Origin: Agriotes lineatus | Taxonomy: Eukaryota > Arthropoda > Insecta > Coleoptera > Elateridae | Length of the DNA: 64,000 bases | NCBI GenBank assembly: GCA_940337035.1 | Contig: OW679197.1 | Span: forward strand, 59,355,903-59,419,902 | Direction of reading: 5' to 3' | In this document: positions 1 through 11,109 of the stretch, piece after piece | Layout: the number at the start of each line of letters is the position of its first letter | Numbering within the stretch: the stretch's first letter is position 1 | Made by a program: the position numbers and the translations under genes | Notes under the pieces: generated by a model | Seen by the model: only the letters and a program-made list of their open reading frames with translations | What the model was told of the DNA's origin: nothing | The model's database searches: none

Positions 1-2110
1 TATTAACAGGTGAATACCAATATAACACTTTAAAACGTTAGAAATATTAATATAGAAGGCAAATGTTTTCTTCTAGCTGTATTTTAAAATTTATCCATCG
101 ACTAATTCTTCTTAAAAATGTATTGTCGCTTCAAAGAATAATCAATTAATTCTGTTGATATAATAAAGATACTAATTTAACATTATGCAAAATTTAAACG
201 TGGAAAGCAACGGAACCTTTCTTCTATTCTACTTTAATTTCAAGTATATCCATCTACCACTTTCATGAATTGGCTATTGTCGCTTTATAGAATATTCTAA
301 ACGAATTCTGCTGTCAATATAATGAGCATAATTTAAAAGTATGTATGTACATTTTAACATCGAAACCAAACAAACCTTTCTGCTATTCTAGTTCAATTAC
401 AATCATATTCATGTACCATCTCCATACGCTAATTTCGAAATCAAATTACTGTTCTTTAAGTTTTATTATCGCTATATACCATATCTAAACTAATTATTCT
501 GTTAATATTGCAAACAGTATTATCGCAATTTAAAATATTACAAATTTTAACACCGCAAGCAACTTAACCTTTCTTCTGCGTATTCTAGTTCAATTTCAAG
601 AATATTCACCGAACAACTTTATAAGTTGGCTTCAAAATTGAATAATTGTTCTTAAGTCTTTATTGTCTGCTTAAAGAAAATAACAAACTAATTCTGTTGA
701 TATAGTAAAGATACTATTCGCAAATTATGCAAATTTGAAAATCGACGACAACCCAACCTTGCTTCTATCTAGTTCCATTTTAAGAACATTCATCGAGCAC
801 TTTTAAGAGTTGGTTTTTAAATCGAATAACTGTTCTCTAAGTTTTGTTGCTACTAACTCTTCTGCTGATATGATGAATATGAGTCGAACAATTTAAAATT
901 AAGTAAATTTTAACAACGAAATCAACCTCAATTTTCTTTTGTTCTAGTACATAACTTTGTTTCGAATCGAATTACTGTTCGCAGTTTGTTTTCATTGTCG
1001 ATTTATTGAATATCTAAACTAATTATTCTTTTTATATTCTGAGCCGTAGTACGCGACCTTAAAATATTGTCAATTTTAACATTGCAAGCAACCTACCGTG
1101 TCTTCTATTCTAGTTCAATTTCAAGAATATTTATCGAACACCTTCATAAGTTGCCTTCAAAATCGAATAAGTTGTCCATAAAATGTATTGTCGCTTTATA
1201 CAACATTCTGAAATAAGTTTTCTGTTATTATGGTGAATACCAACATAACATTTTAAGATTTTGCAAATTTGTATATAGAAAGGAACTTTTTCCTTCTATT
1301 TCTATTTTAAAATATATTCGATTTCAAAATCGACTAATTCCTCTTAAGCCATTATTTCCTGTTTAAGGAATGTAATAAACGAATTCTGCTGATATAGTAA
1401 AGATATGAATTTAAAATTATACCAATTTAAACATGGAAGGCAACCTAACCTTTCTTCTATTTTAGCTCAATTTCCAAAGCATTCATCGATCAATTTCATA
1501 AGTTGATTTTGAAATCACATAACTGTTCTTTAAGTTTAATTTACGCTTTATAGAATATTCCAAACCAATTATTCTGTTAACATTGTGAATAACAGTATAA
1601 CAATTTAATACATTACAAATTTTAACACCGATATTAATCTAAACGTTCTTCTAATACACGTCAATTTCAAGTATATTCATGGAGCACCTTTATGACTCGA
1701 CCTCGGAATCAAATAATTATTATTGAACCTTTATTGTCGCTGTAAAGAATGTACTCCACTAATTCAGTTGATATGGATATAGTAAGGTTATAACAATTTA
1801 AAATGTAGGAAATTTTAAAGTATAAAGCAACTTGTTCTAGCTCCATTTTAAAAGATACTGATCGAATTTATTCCTAAACTGGCTTCAAAGCCCAGAAACT
1901 GTTGTTGAACAGTTTTCATTCATATGGAGAATATTCTAAACTCATGCAGTTGGCATGGCAAAGACGCTAATACAAAATTATGCAAATTGCAACATCAAAA
2001 GGAATCGAACCTTCCTTCTATTCTAGTTCAGCTTCAAACACTATTCATCGACCTGATGTATAAGTTAATTTAGAAATTGAACATTTTATTATCATTACAG
2101 ACAATATACT
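1..2110. repeat. Decayed AT-rich satellite, unit about 180 bp, about 12 units
   Basis: A recurring block (TTCTTCTATTCTAGTTCAAT, then a run like CGAACAC..TTATAAGTTGGCTTC, then TATTGTCGCTTTATAGAAT, then AATTCTGTTGATAT) starts near 68, 213, 373, 565, 754, 925, 1095, 1285, 1445, 1638, 1830 and 2006. Spacing runs from about 145 to 193 bp. Units have diverged and carry indels, so this is an old array. Unit subtypes recur: one with TAATTATTCTGTTAATATTG-like text near 490, 1020 and 1567, and one with GATATAGTAAAGATACT-like text near 150, 690, 1390 and 1940. The left edge is cut by the window; the right edge fades near 2100. I see no gene in it. Confidence 0.75.
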
Positions 2111-2329
2111 AAGCTGAAACAAATAGTAGCTACTACTTTTTTGGAAATAACGAACAAAGAATGCCAAAAAGAGGTTATGTTTCTGCTGAGATGAAAAATG
2201 ATCTAAATACATTTTTGTCGACTTTAAGATAATTATGAGCACTTGCAAGTAGGCAACAAAGAATATTTCTATTAAAATTCAATGTCTGGGGCTTGTTGAA
2301 ATCTATCAAATGCGCGCCACGTCCTAGCA

Positions 2330-2760
2330 ATGCGTATGCTACCTAGTCACGTAGATCCGAAATATTGACTGATGAAGCACCAACAGCAAGAAGACATGAT
2401 AACATGAAAATTTTCACGCCTCCTGGCCCGATCCTCTTGGCGTTGGTGTTAATAAATGCATTCGCTCCACAATGCAATAAGCGTGATTCAGTCATTTTCG
2501 CGAGCGTCGCCTTTGACGACGGCCCCGATAAATTCATAACGCAAAATCCAATTGCGATTCCGTGCAGCTTGCTTGCACTCGAAACTTTAGTTTCCGCTGC
2601 ACCAAGAGCCTGCGAATTAAGGCTCCGCGGCCGGCAAGAAAAGTTGGAGCGCTAAGCAAACTAAGCGCATTCGAACTGAGCGATTTAAATTCAAATCCGA
2701 CGTATATCCACGGCGGGCAAATATTTGCTCGTCGAGCAAATTAGATAGAATGAGGACTAC
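2330..2760. other. GC-balanced island, no gene seen
   Basis: Base composition rises clearly above the flanking AT-rich DNA. Open frames of 60-96 codons occur on both strands but overlap each other, lack splice-compatible edges and resemble nothing I know. It sits just downstream, in minus-strand sense, of the candidate exon at 2798-2853. A conserved regulatory or transcribed element is possible. Confidence 0.3.
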
Positions 2761-2797
2761 AAGAAACTCCGCGAAACAAGATTGATAATGGACTTAC

Positions 2798-2853
2798 CGT
2801 CTCACCGAAGTGATCTGGCTCCTTCATACCATTTCTCTTTTCGTAGGTTCCAC
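2798..2853 (-). CDS. Candidate 56-nt internal exon of an unidentified minus-strand gene
   Basis: On the minus strand a pyrimidine-rich acceptor (CTATTGTTTCAG) is followed by 56 nt and then a near-consensus donor, ACG|GTAAGTCC. A possible branch site (TTTAAC) lies about 20 nt before the acceptor. Only one of the three frames is open through the exon: it begins with the last two bases of a codon and then reads GTYEKRNGMKEPDHFGET, ending on a codon boundary. The other two frames contain stops. The charged composition looks like real protein, but I do not recognise the family. The length is not a multiple of three, so skipping the exon would shift the frame. No partner exon is certain in the window. 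It could still be a chance pair of splice signals. Confidence 0.5.
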
Positions 2854-3248
2854 CTGAAACAATAGATTGTTAAATTTGGGGTATTTAAGAGCCATTTTAC
2901 ATCTATATTGAAGCACAAAGGCTTAACTAGCAGGCATGTTTTACAAGACGGTAAGAGTTAATTACAAATTCCAGTTAATTACTAAAATTATTTGACTTGC
3001 ACCAGATACAAAAAATACATCAGAAATTACGCAATAAACGTTAACATTAAGACCTTTCATTCTATAAACTGTACACAATTATTTCAAATACGGTGACGAT
3101 GGAAATCTGACTGCTTTATAAAGTAATAAACTACAGGAAAAGACTGCTACAGCTAAGAGAAAAAGATACAACTAAAATAAAAGAGAAAAGGTATTTATGT
3201 AGGATCGATCCAAAATACGTGTTTTTTAGATCTCATTTGCAGGCATAA

Positions 3249-3590
3249 AGCTAGTTTTTTTCACCCTCGGGCGATAAATGTCTTTTTCGCCCGCTAAATG
3301 ACGTCACCGAGTGTAAAAGAATTGTATCGCCTGCTGACGTCATATTATTATCCAGTTTCGGTACTATTCGACTAAAATAATTGCACTGTTTTTATTTCAC
3401 AACGTTTTATATAATCTGAACATGCCTTTTTAAATTTTTTATCGTACATAAAGTTGTATATGTGCCTCAGGTGTAACCAGCATCTTTAGCCCCTGTCGTG
3501 TTGTAACCCTCGTGCCCTCCGCACCTCGTGCTATAACTTTCACGCCGCGGGCTAAATACGCCTGTTTTGCGCCCTTGATACATATATAAC
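3249..3590. repeat. Palindromic GC-rich miniature element, probable MITE
   Basis: An abrupt GC-rich patch in AT-rich DNA made of hairpin modules: a left module (CTCGGGCG...CGCCCGCTAAAT) near 3267-3298 and a right module (CCGCGGGCTAAATACG...TTGCGCCC) near 3545-3580. Between them are GACGTCA motifs near 3300 and 3342 and the stretch CCCTCCGCACCTCGTGC. Both modules share a GGGCG/CGCCC stem and a CTAAAT tag. No coding capacity. The layout fits a foldback or MITE-type element, but the true ends and target duplication are not clear. Confidence 0.4.
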
Positions 3591-3599
3591 TATTACATA

Positions 3600-5010
3600 T
3601 CAGTTAGATAAACAAGATACGCAAATTCGGAATGTGTTTAAAAATAATATTCAAGAGTTTCGTTTAATACCTTTTTAAACAAAACTGGGTTTATTGCTAT
3701 AGAACTTCCTGCCGCAGCTTAGTTCGTTTAAAGATGGGTCTCCATGTTGGTATTATGGGTTCAAGCTGAGAATTCAAGGCATTTTTAAATTATTCACAAG
3801 CAAGCGCCTGCTGAGTTCCCGCACTTGCAGTCCGCATGTGAGCTAATTATTAAAACTACACAGATAAAGAGAATCGTCAAGACAAAGAAACGCTTACAAG
3901 ACTGGATAAAGGACTCGTCGTGTTACACCCGAAGAAAATTACAAAACGAAATGTTCCTTAAACAGTGTTGCTTAATCCTCTTAAATACGTCATGTCAAAC
4001 CCTTTGAATAGCGCAAAGCCGACTGAGGGCGTTCCAATACCTCGATTTAAGTGACTCCATACCCACTTAATTGATTAAACAATTCAGAATATGTTTAAAA
4101 ATCATACTAAAGAGTGCCACACAAACATTTATTTTTTTTAAATATAAATATAAAACATCATATTATTGTAGACTAACATGTTTAAAGCTGAGTCTACACC
4201 TTATTATCGCGGGTTCAAACTGAGCGTTCAAGACAGTTTTAAATTATTCATAGGAATGCGTTTGTTGAGTTTACTTTTTCCTTAAATAAGGTTCGCCGGT
4301 CCCGTAGCCTCAAGGGGACGTACACACATACACATACAAGGGGCAGACTCAAAACAGAACTACTCACGAGGGTGAAGAAAAGAAACGCACCACACCTAGA
4401 GGAAGTTGCAAACTAACTGGCCCTTAGCAAGTGTCGCTCCATTTCGCTAAATACGTCATGCGGAAACCTATAAAAGGTGCTTAAGTGCAAAGTTGGTATA
4501 GGGTGACTCCACGTCTCTTAATTCATAACCGACCAACATTAATTATAAACGTGCTTGAAAAGCCTATTTAGGAGTTTCATATATACATTTAATATTGATC
4601 TTAAAGCACTTTATTGCGAAATTGCTGCAAATATTGCCACTTCATGCTACCTTGTTTAAAGCTGAGTCTAGCCGTTGTTATTGCGGGTTGAAATTGAGCG
4701 TTCACGTCGATTTTAGATTATTCACAGAAAAGCGTTTGCTGAGTCCAGGTTCTATGGTTAGCCGCTCCCGCAACCCCAAGCAAAAACTACAGACATCAGC
4801 AGTTGAATTAAGACAAAGAAATACTCACGGGGGCAAAGAAAGGTCACACGCACCACACCCGAAGGAAATTTCAAACGCACTGGATTTGCTTAACCACACT
4901 AAATAAATAGGTCATGCGCAAACCAATAAATAGTGCTTAAGTCCAAAATTGATAGAGGGCGACTCCATGTCATTTAAATCATTACTGACCAGTAATAATT
5001 AACAATGTGT
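3600..5010. repeat. Decayed tandem array, unit about 460 bp
   Basis: Landmarks recur in the same order. GGGTTCAA.CTGAG..TTCA occurs at 3757, 4211 and 4684. A block like AAACGCACCACACC.. followed by a GGAA.TTGCAAAC-type run, and then TAAATACGTCATG, recurs downstream of each landmark near 3930, 4385 and 4855. Spacings of 454 and 473 bp give a unit near 460 bp. A TTTAAAGCTGAGTCTA block precedes the landmark in two units. The units are strongly diverged. The open frames inside are not conserved between units, so coding is unlikely. Confidence 0.65.
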
Positions 5011-5049
5011 TGTGAGAACAATTGAATTTAGCGGTTTTCCGCATCTGTA

Positions 5050-5700
5050 TTGTAAACATCAGTACTTTTCCCGCTTCACTTAAGCCCAAACGGACAGTTT
5101 AGCTATGTTTCAAAACTCAACCCTGTTCATTTCCAATACTGGCGTCTTCCGGCTCATTTCGTCGTATCTTGGGCAACGTTTTATTCAAATGACGAAATGT
5201 TGTGCAATACTGACGCTTTCGTGAGAGTCAAAGAGAGAGCAAGATAAGTAATGCCCGCTCGAGTTCCCTTTGGTATCGGATTGAACCACCCGACTTGAAG
5301 AAGGCAACAAATGTCATCGTTTGTTTCGCATCGGCAGAGGTCTTGGGCCTTCGCCGGGCGACGTCGAAATTAAGTTAAACTGCGAGTGGTTATTTGGTTA
5401 TTTGAGAAACGTTTGGTGCAATTATCAGCTGCGGTTCCTCGTATCGTAGAGGGGTTGTTAATGAGAACCTCTTTCGTACTAATTGTTTTTAATGAAGTTA
5501 CGTGTACCGTACCTCAACCTTGCATGTCGACTACGTTCTTCGTTTTCTACCCTCTTTGAGGATATTATTGTCCAAACCCGCTTGACAGATGACACCCTAG
5601 GTCGTTTCTCGCAGTCCTTCAAGCATTTTGGGACAGTCTCGCTTGGGCACGGCCTGTAGTTTCGTTAGACCTTATAACCAGAGCAAGCTGAACCCCTACA
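5050..5700. other. GC-balanced island, no gene seen
   Basis: Higher GC than its flanks, with no long frame. A box-B-like sequence (GGTTCAATCC on the minus strand near 5283) has no box A at tRNA spacing. Nothing here is recognisable as rRNA or protein. Confidence 0.25.
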
Positions 5701-6584
5701 ATGTATTATATTTTCTAAGTATAAATTTAAAAAGTATTTGGGTGCTGTTGATAATTTAAAATTAAGCGTTTGAACTGTAGTTACTGTCCTTAAGTGAATT
5801 TGAGTATTTATCGCAAAGTCTTAATATTTGTACTTAGCTTAACGTTATGGGATTAAAGTCATTGAACCGGATTTGATTGTTTACCGACAATATGTATTGT
5901 TTTTAAGTAGTTTTATTGCGGAATTAAAGTTGTTACGGTTTTTGAGTCAGTTACATCATTTGCTGGTAAATTTACCACTTGTATTTAGATTAAACGTTGC
6001 GCAATTAACAACATTAACCTTTAGCAAGTATTTCATACCTTAACATAGTCCAATTTCAATTAGTTATGCTATTATTTAGCAGATTTGTGACGTTTGCAGG
6101 TGTATTTTGTTATGTTTTTCTCTGTAAAGGGATTCAGGTAGCTGTAGGAAAATGCACGCAAGGTAAGTCCAACGCAGCTGTACGTGGACCGTCGCACGAG
6201 CAGTGCCAAGGTTGGATCGGAAAGGTTGGTTCACCGCTTCCACTTTCTCGGTGAGCTCACCTGTCTTTCTCTCGATTTAATAAAGTGGTGGCGTCTGGCA
6301 GTTAACATCTTTAATTCGTTTACCGAGTCGTTGCCCTAATTAAGTTCGCAATAAACCTCCCTTTATCCTTCTGAGTCTTAGTCGGCAACTTTTGTTACAG
6401 CCCATCGCAACATGAATGGGGCAACGGATCCGACAATTTTCCCATTTGTATCGGGTAACTCACGGTTGAGTATTTTAGATGTCAAATTCTTGTCGTAACG
6501 ACGTTTTCGTGCTGTAACAGTGTTTAAAGGCCATATTTATGAATTTAACATTTAATCTTGTTCTTAAAGAACTAGGCTAGGTCC

Positions 6585-6735
6585 TACACGTTAATGCGGG
6601 TTCAAACTGTGCGTTCTATTCAAATATGGTTTGCCGTTACCATAGCTTCAAGGGAGAAACGCAGAAGCACCACACCCGAAAGGAATTGCAAACGAATTGG
6701 CCGTTGCGTAACCCCGCTAAGCAAGTGGCAAGAAG
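6585..6735. repeat. Outlying partial copy of the 460-bp repeat unit
   Basis: GCGGGTTCAAACTGTGCGTT at 6597, GGTTTGCCGTTACCATAGCT near 6630, then a CACCACACCCGAAAGGAATT block near 6668 follow the landmark order of the 3600-5010 array. Intermediate sequence is deleted relative to those units. It lies about 1.6 kb beyond the array end. Confidence 0.55.
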
Positions 6736-6739
6736 TGTT

Positions 6740-9640
6740 CCAATGTTTTTTTAGTTTTTTATTATTATTTAATAGACAAGCTGAAGACGTCACTTATCGC
6801 ATTTCAAACGAAATTTCTCAATAGACTGTAAGGCTGGGAACTATTTGTAATTAGTATATATGTACTAACAACGCATTTGTTCTTGACTAGTGTTAATATA
6901 ACTTTGATTCTTCTACCCCAATGTCGTTGTTTTAAAATTCCTAATTGTTTTATTTGTTACATATTTGATTGGATCAAAGGTCAGGTGGCCGTGTTATATA
7001 AGAAACTTATTATAGGAAATGGAAAATGAATAAAAATGGTCTTGATATTACTACTATTTATTTGTGTGAAAATATAGATTTTATTTGACATTACCACTAT
7101 CAGTTAAATCAGAACAGAGATACTTTCAAACCAATTCAGCAAGGATATAAAAATTCATAACTCAAGCTCCCCGGATATCTGCTAAAACCCACATATTCAA
7201 AGTTCAGTAACTCATTCCGTGGCTATCAATAAATTCTGCGTGCTCGTTCTTTCGTATTCCCGACACACTATGAGTAATATTTCCACATTTGAACGCTTCC
7301 AGTTCCTTAAATATTCTGTGGAGTTGCAAAAATGATCTATTTCGCTCTTTTTTATCCATATGTGCCATCACAGGTACAGACTTTAGAAATGCTCAAAAAC
7401 TCAAATGCTTGTTCAGCTAAGGTTAATAATTAGAAAAGTGAATTATAAAACTTGCATTGCCAAACGACTAACGGTACTAGAGAAGATCTACAAGCGCTTC
7501 TTCCTTTCGACTTGGTGGAAAAAATGTACCAAGCCAGCTCTGCAGTAACGGTAACCGTGCTCCTCGAGGTGTAATACACCGGAGTCGAAGAACCTGTCCG
7601 CGAAGCGTTCAAAAACCACGCACGGCGTTGCTCGAGCACTCCATATTTTAGCGAATAGCCGCAATTAGTGTTATTAATACGACTCGTGTCATTTAACTTT
7701 CAACAAATAGCTACATGTCCGTTATCAAGCCGTTGCGCCAAAAGCGGCAATTTTTCACGCCAGGAAACGGCGACCATTTCGACCAGCGCAGAACACGTAA
7801 TGAGCGTTACTCCGTCTTAGCGGATTGCATGTTCTGTATCTAAGGCCGTAAGCGTGTCCTAATTTAAATTTTAAATTATTCAAATTCGCGCTGACCTTGC
7901 CGTTTTCTACTAAAATTAGACTCGTTCGTACACAGTTCAGTTACGCCCATTGGAAATGTATTGTTTGCGCCAGAGATGTGCTGGAGATAACAGCGAATGC
8001 AGTCATTTGTTTTAACAGCTTCATAGTGCTATATCCAGTTTATGCTTTCAAACTACTCAATTTCAACGAATGGACTATTATTTCTAGCTTCTCTAGGGAA
8101 TCAGTACTTAATACTAAATATCATCATATCATCATAATATCATGATCACTTACATCTATCATCTATCTCATAATATCACTGCTTTCTATTTGCAGATAAT
8201 ATAAGCATAGCCTCTTGTTGGCAAAATTTATTACAACTCCAAATAAATGAATGCAGAGCCTAAATAGACTCGGGATTACAAAGCTGTTTCCCTGGTTGTA
8301 TATCTTCATTTACCCAGAGTCGTGACTTATACTTTCTCTTGATTAGCTCCATTTATAGTGCTGTGGTTGTTGTTCTTTCCTCTTAACTCCCTACCCTCTG
8401 CTTATTATTTTCTCCAACTTTTAAGCCAAGCCATTTGCAGTTTTTTTTTCATTTGACTGATTATGTTCATGAGTAGATGTAGCGTATTAGAGCCCTTCAA
8501 TTCCTCGTCACATTTCTCACAAGAAACTACAGGACTTTCATCTGCAATTTCTGGAAATTGAAATGTATCCAGCAATATATTTTTTACTATAAACAACTCT
8601 AGAAGGACGTATGGCAGTCACGTTATAAAATACTTAGGATACCGTTTATGAAACTGAATATTAAAAATATCAAGCATTTATGCCAAATTAAACCTCCTGG
8701 CATTTAAATATCAACTTCTTATTATCGATACTGCAATTACGCGTTTCACTGTGGGTCATCTACGTTTGACATTTAAACTAAATACTGCACTAGACGACAC
8801 TAGTCTTTCTCATATCTTTTATTAGATAGTTTGTAGTGCCTTTTCTTGTGCCATGTCGGCAAGGGAACACAAGCAGTCGTTGTAAAAAGGAAGAAAATTA
8901 TCTTCTTGTCCATGTACCTACGTCCTTTTTTGATATGATGTTTTGTCACTAGGGTACTTTTAGCTGTACGAGTTCTACTGAATACCTATATATTTTTCCG
9001 ATTGAATATTTCGTAACTGAAATGCTCTTACATTTAAACATGAAAATAGGGATTTAAGTCCATTCCAGCTTCACAAGCATCGAATTTCAGCAGCACCGCT
9101 CTGTTTGCAGTTTGTACCGGTTTGTATTTGAACCTAAGTTCTCATATTTTGTCTTATGATTTGAAACGTATATCAACGCTACTTTCATGGGTGTTGGCAC
9201 TAATCTCCCCACTAGACTGTGTTTCAGTAGTTTTTGTCTAATGATTATGAAAACAATGCTCGTTTGCCTTTTTAGTTTGTGAATAACTGATTTTATCGTG
9301 CTCTAGACGACGCCGACATACAGAGTAAATGGAATATCTGATGTTATCTGTCGGTTCGACTGATTAATTTTTTTTACAATTACATCAGGTGGCGGAGTAT
9401 CCTTTGATGTGACTAATTACGTTATTTGTAATTACTAATTAAATAACTGCCATTTCACTCTTTTAGGCATATATTTGTCCCTCATATTTAAGTTCATAGT
9501 CATCTATTGTGACTGGGTGTGGATCATGAATTCGACCTGGTTGTCATCATCAAGAATCCACTCTCCGGTACTTGTGGGCAGTATTTTGGAATTGGAGCTG
9601 TGTGGAGTTGTGGTTGGTGCCAGAGCGGACTGATCGAGCT
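6740..9640. other. Intronic or intergenic stretch, mostly featureless
   Basis: AT-rich DNA with no supported gene. A GC-balanced island lies at about 7440-7860. A short ATC-rich low-complexity run lies at 8108-8180. Frames of 60-82 codons are not supported by splice signals or recognisable domains. Confidence 0.4.
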
Positions 9641-9662
9641 GTTCATGTTGTTTTACCATTGT

Positions 9663-10454
9663 GCTCATAAATAAAGCTGATAATTATATGCACTCAAAAG
9701 TACGAAAATATGCGCATATATATGCATACATTTTATTGAGTATATGCACCCAAAGTTATAATATATGCACATAATATGCTCTAATTTTTTTTGAAAATAA
9801 GTAGGAGTATTCTAAATAATGTAAAAATTTTAATTATTTTGTTGAGTATATTTATTTCTCTAATTTTTATTCAAAAACGTCATTCATTTGACTGTTTAAC
9901 TATATAAACATCGACTGCCAACACCAACCTCACGTTGTAAGCAACATAAAAATGAGATTTCCCCTAACTCCACCAGACTGTTATTCACCCAACACTCTTG
10001 AAATGGATTTTGTGTTGGCCGATTCCTTATACACTGCTTCTATGGGAAAAATGGGGGTTGCTGGCAGTCTATGTTTATATAGTCAAAGATTTTAACAGGG
10101 ACTTCCCCTTTCCTCTGCTCATTTCGATACGCACACTGCACTCCAACGGCAGAAAGTGAAAGTATATATCTCAGTTGTACATAAAAATTTTATTAATAAA
10201 TTTAATAAAATAGTAAATTTTACAAAAAAAATTCAAAAAGTTCTTCATACATTACAAATTATTGCTAAATATAACTCAATATGCAAAATTCATAAAATAT
10301 GCTCAAAAACGTATAAATATGCAAAATATGCAAAATGAAACTTGGCTTAAACGATTTGTTTTCACATAATTAGTATACATATGCAAAAAGTTTTGCCGGC
10401 ATATCAAATATACAAAATATGCATTTGCCATACAATATCAGCTTTACTCATAAA
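9663..10454. mobile_element. Nested foldback (TIR) element, non-autonomous
   Basis: Imperfect outer terminal inverted repeats of about 28 bp lie at 9663-9692 and 10427-10454; both contain TAAAGCTGATA next to an (A)CTCATAAA motif. Inside is a second inverted repeat: ACTATATAAACAT.GACTGCC near 9900-9920 and its complement near 10062-10083, with a single mismatch. The outer arms are rich in ATATGCA-like words. No transposase is present. The inner hairpin may be a nested insertion. Target duplications were not resolved. Confidence 0.55.
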
Positions 10455-10880
10455 ATCAGGTAGGTACCTTTATACTTAGGCAGTTGGTTTATGCTACACT
10501 GCATTATAACTCCATGGTGTAACCACAGTTGAAATCAGCAATTTGTGCTCAATCCCCACAGGAACTAATAGACGTTACACTGGCGAAAAGCTGTATGTGC
10601 CACCATTTTGAGGAACCGTCAATGGCACAGTTCATTGAATCGTCAGTTAAACATTTTGCTTTAAAATATTGTAATTACTTGTTGATAATATACTTTGCTT
10701 GTGGCATTCACAATTGTTAAGCTTAAAAGTAATTCAGTCACTTTTGAAGTGACTTTCACACTGGTAAAAAGTGATCTGTTTTAGGTTATTACATGGAATG
10801 TTTTATGCGCACACGTTTAGTTCATGTTTAATTGTTCCCTGAATCATGTTATTTTTGGCAGTGGTCTATTATATGTTTTA

Positions 10881-11105
10881 CCGCGCTGGTGGCCTAGTGG
10901 TAAGAGTGGTAGACTAGTAATCACGGCGATGAGCGGTCCCGGGTTCAAACCCCGAGGTAGGCACGAGTGTACGTATAAAGACGTACAATATCAGTCCTTC
11001 TCAGGACTAACCCGAAACACCTGAAGACGGGAGTACATCAAAAACTCCCGAAACGCCGTGTGATAAACACCCTAGACAGTGGAAAAGTCCGATAAAACAT
11101 ATCAA
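10881..11105 (+). mobile_element. tRNA-derived SINE with hammerhead-like tail
   Basis: The head carries a pol III box A (TGGCCTAGTGG, 10890-10900) and box B (GGTTCAAACCC, 10942-10952). The spacing is slightly long for a tRNA, as in tRNAs with a long variable arm. A body of about 65 bp follows, then a tail at 11016-11062 that folds like a hammerhead ribozyme (see the separate entry). The outermost 10 bp form an inverted pair: ATATGTTTTA at 10871-10880 and TAAAACATAT at 11093-11102. No clear direct target duplication. The copy has no coding capacity and depends on another element's reverse transcriptase. The hammerhead tail points to a Penelope-like partner; that link is inference. Confidence 0.7.
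11016..11062 (+). ncRNA. Hammerhead-ribozyme-like motif in SINE tail, probably inactive
   Basis: The order and pairing match a minimal type I hammerhead. Stem I: ACAC at 11017-11020 pairs with GTGT at 11058-11061. The core CTGAAGA at 11021-11027 fits C-U-G-A-N-G-A. Stem II: GGGAGT at 11029-11034 pairs with ACTCCC at 11044-11049 around a 9-nt loop. The core GAAA is at 11050-11053, then CGCC up to the expected cleavage point after 11057. An active site needs U where this copy has C at 11056, so this copy is predicted inactive. One extra base (C at 11028) sits between core and stem II, as in the Penelope-like motif at 55354-55397. Confidence 0.6.
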
Positions 11106-11109
11106 AGTT

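Noticed and set aside
2365..2400. CTGATGAAGCACC as another hammerhead core
   Set aside because: No stem II partner followed by GAAA within a sensible distance.
5270..5350. Minus-strand GGTTCAATCC as part of a tRNA gene
   Set aside because: No box A or acceptor pairing at tRNA distance.
6781..6825. CTGAAGACGTCAC followed by GAAA as a hammerhead
   Set aside because: The intervening sequence does not form stem II and stem I strands do not pair.
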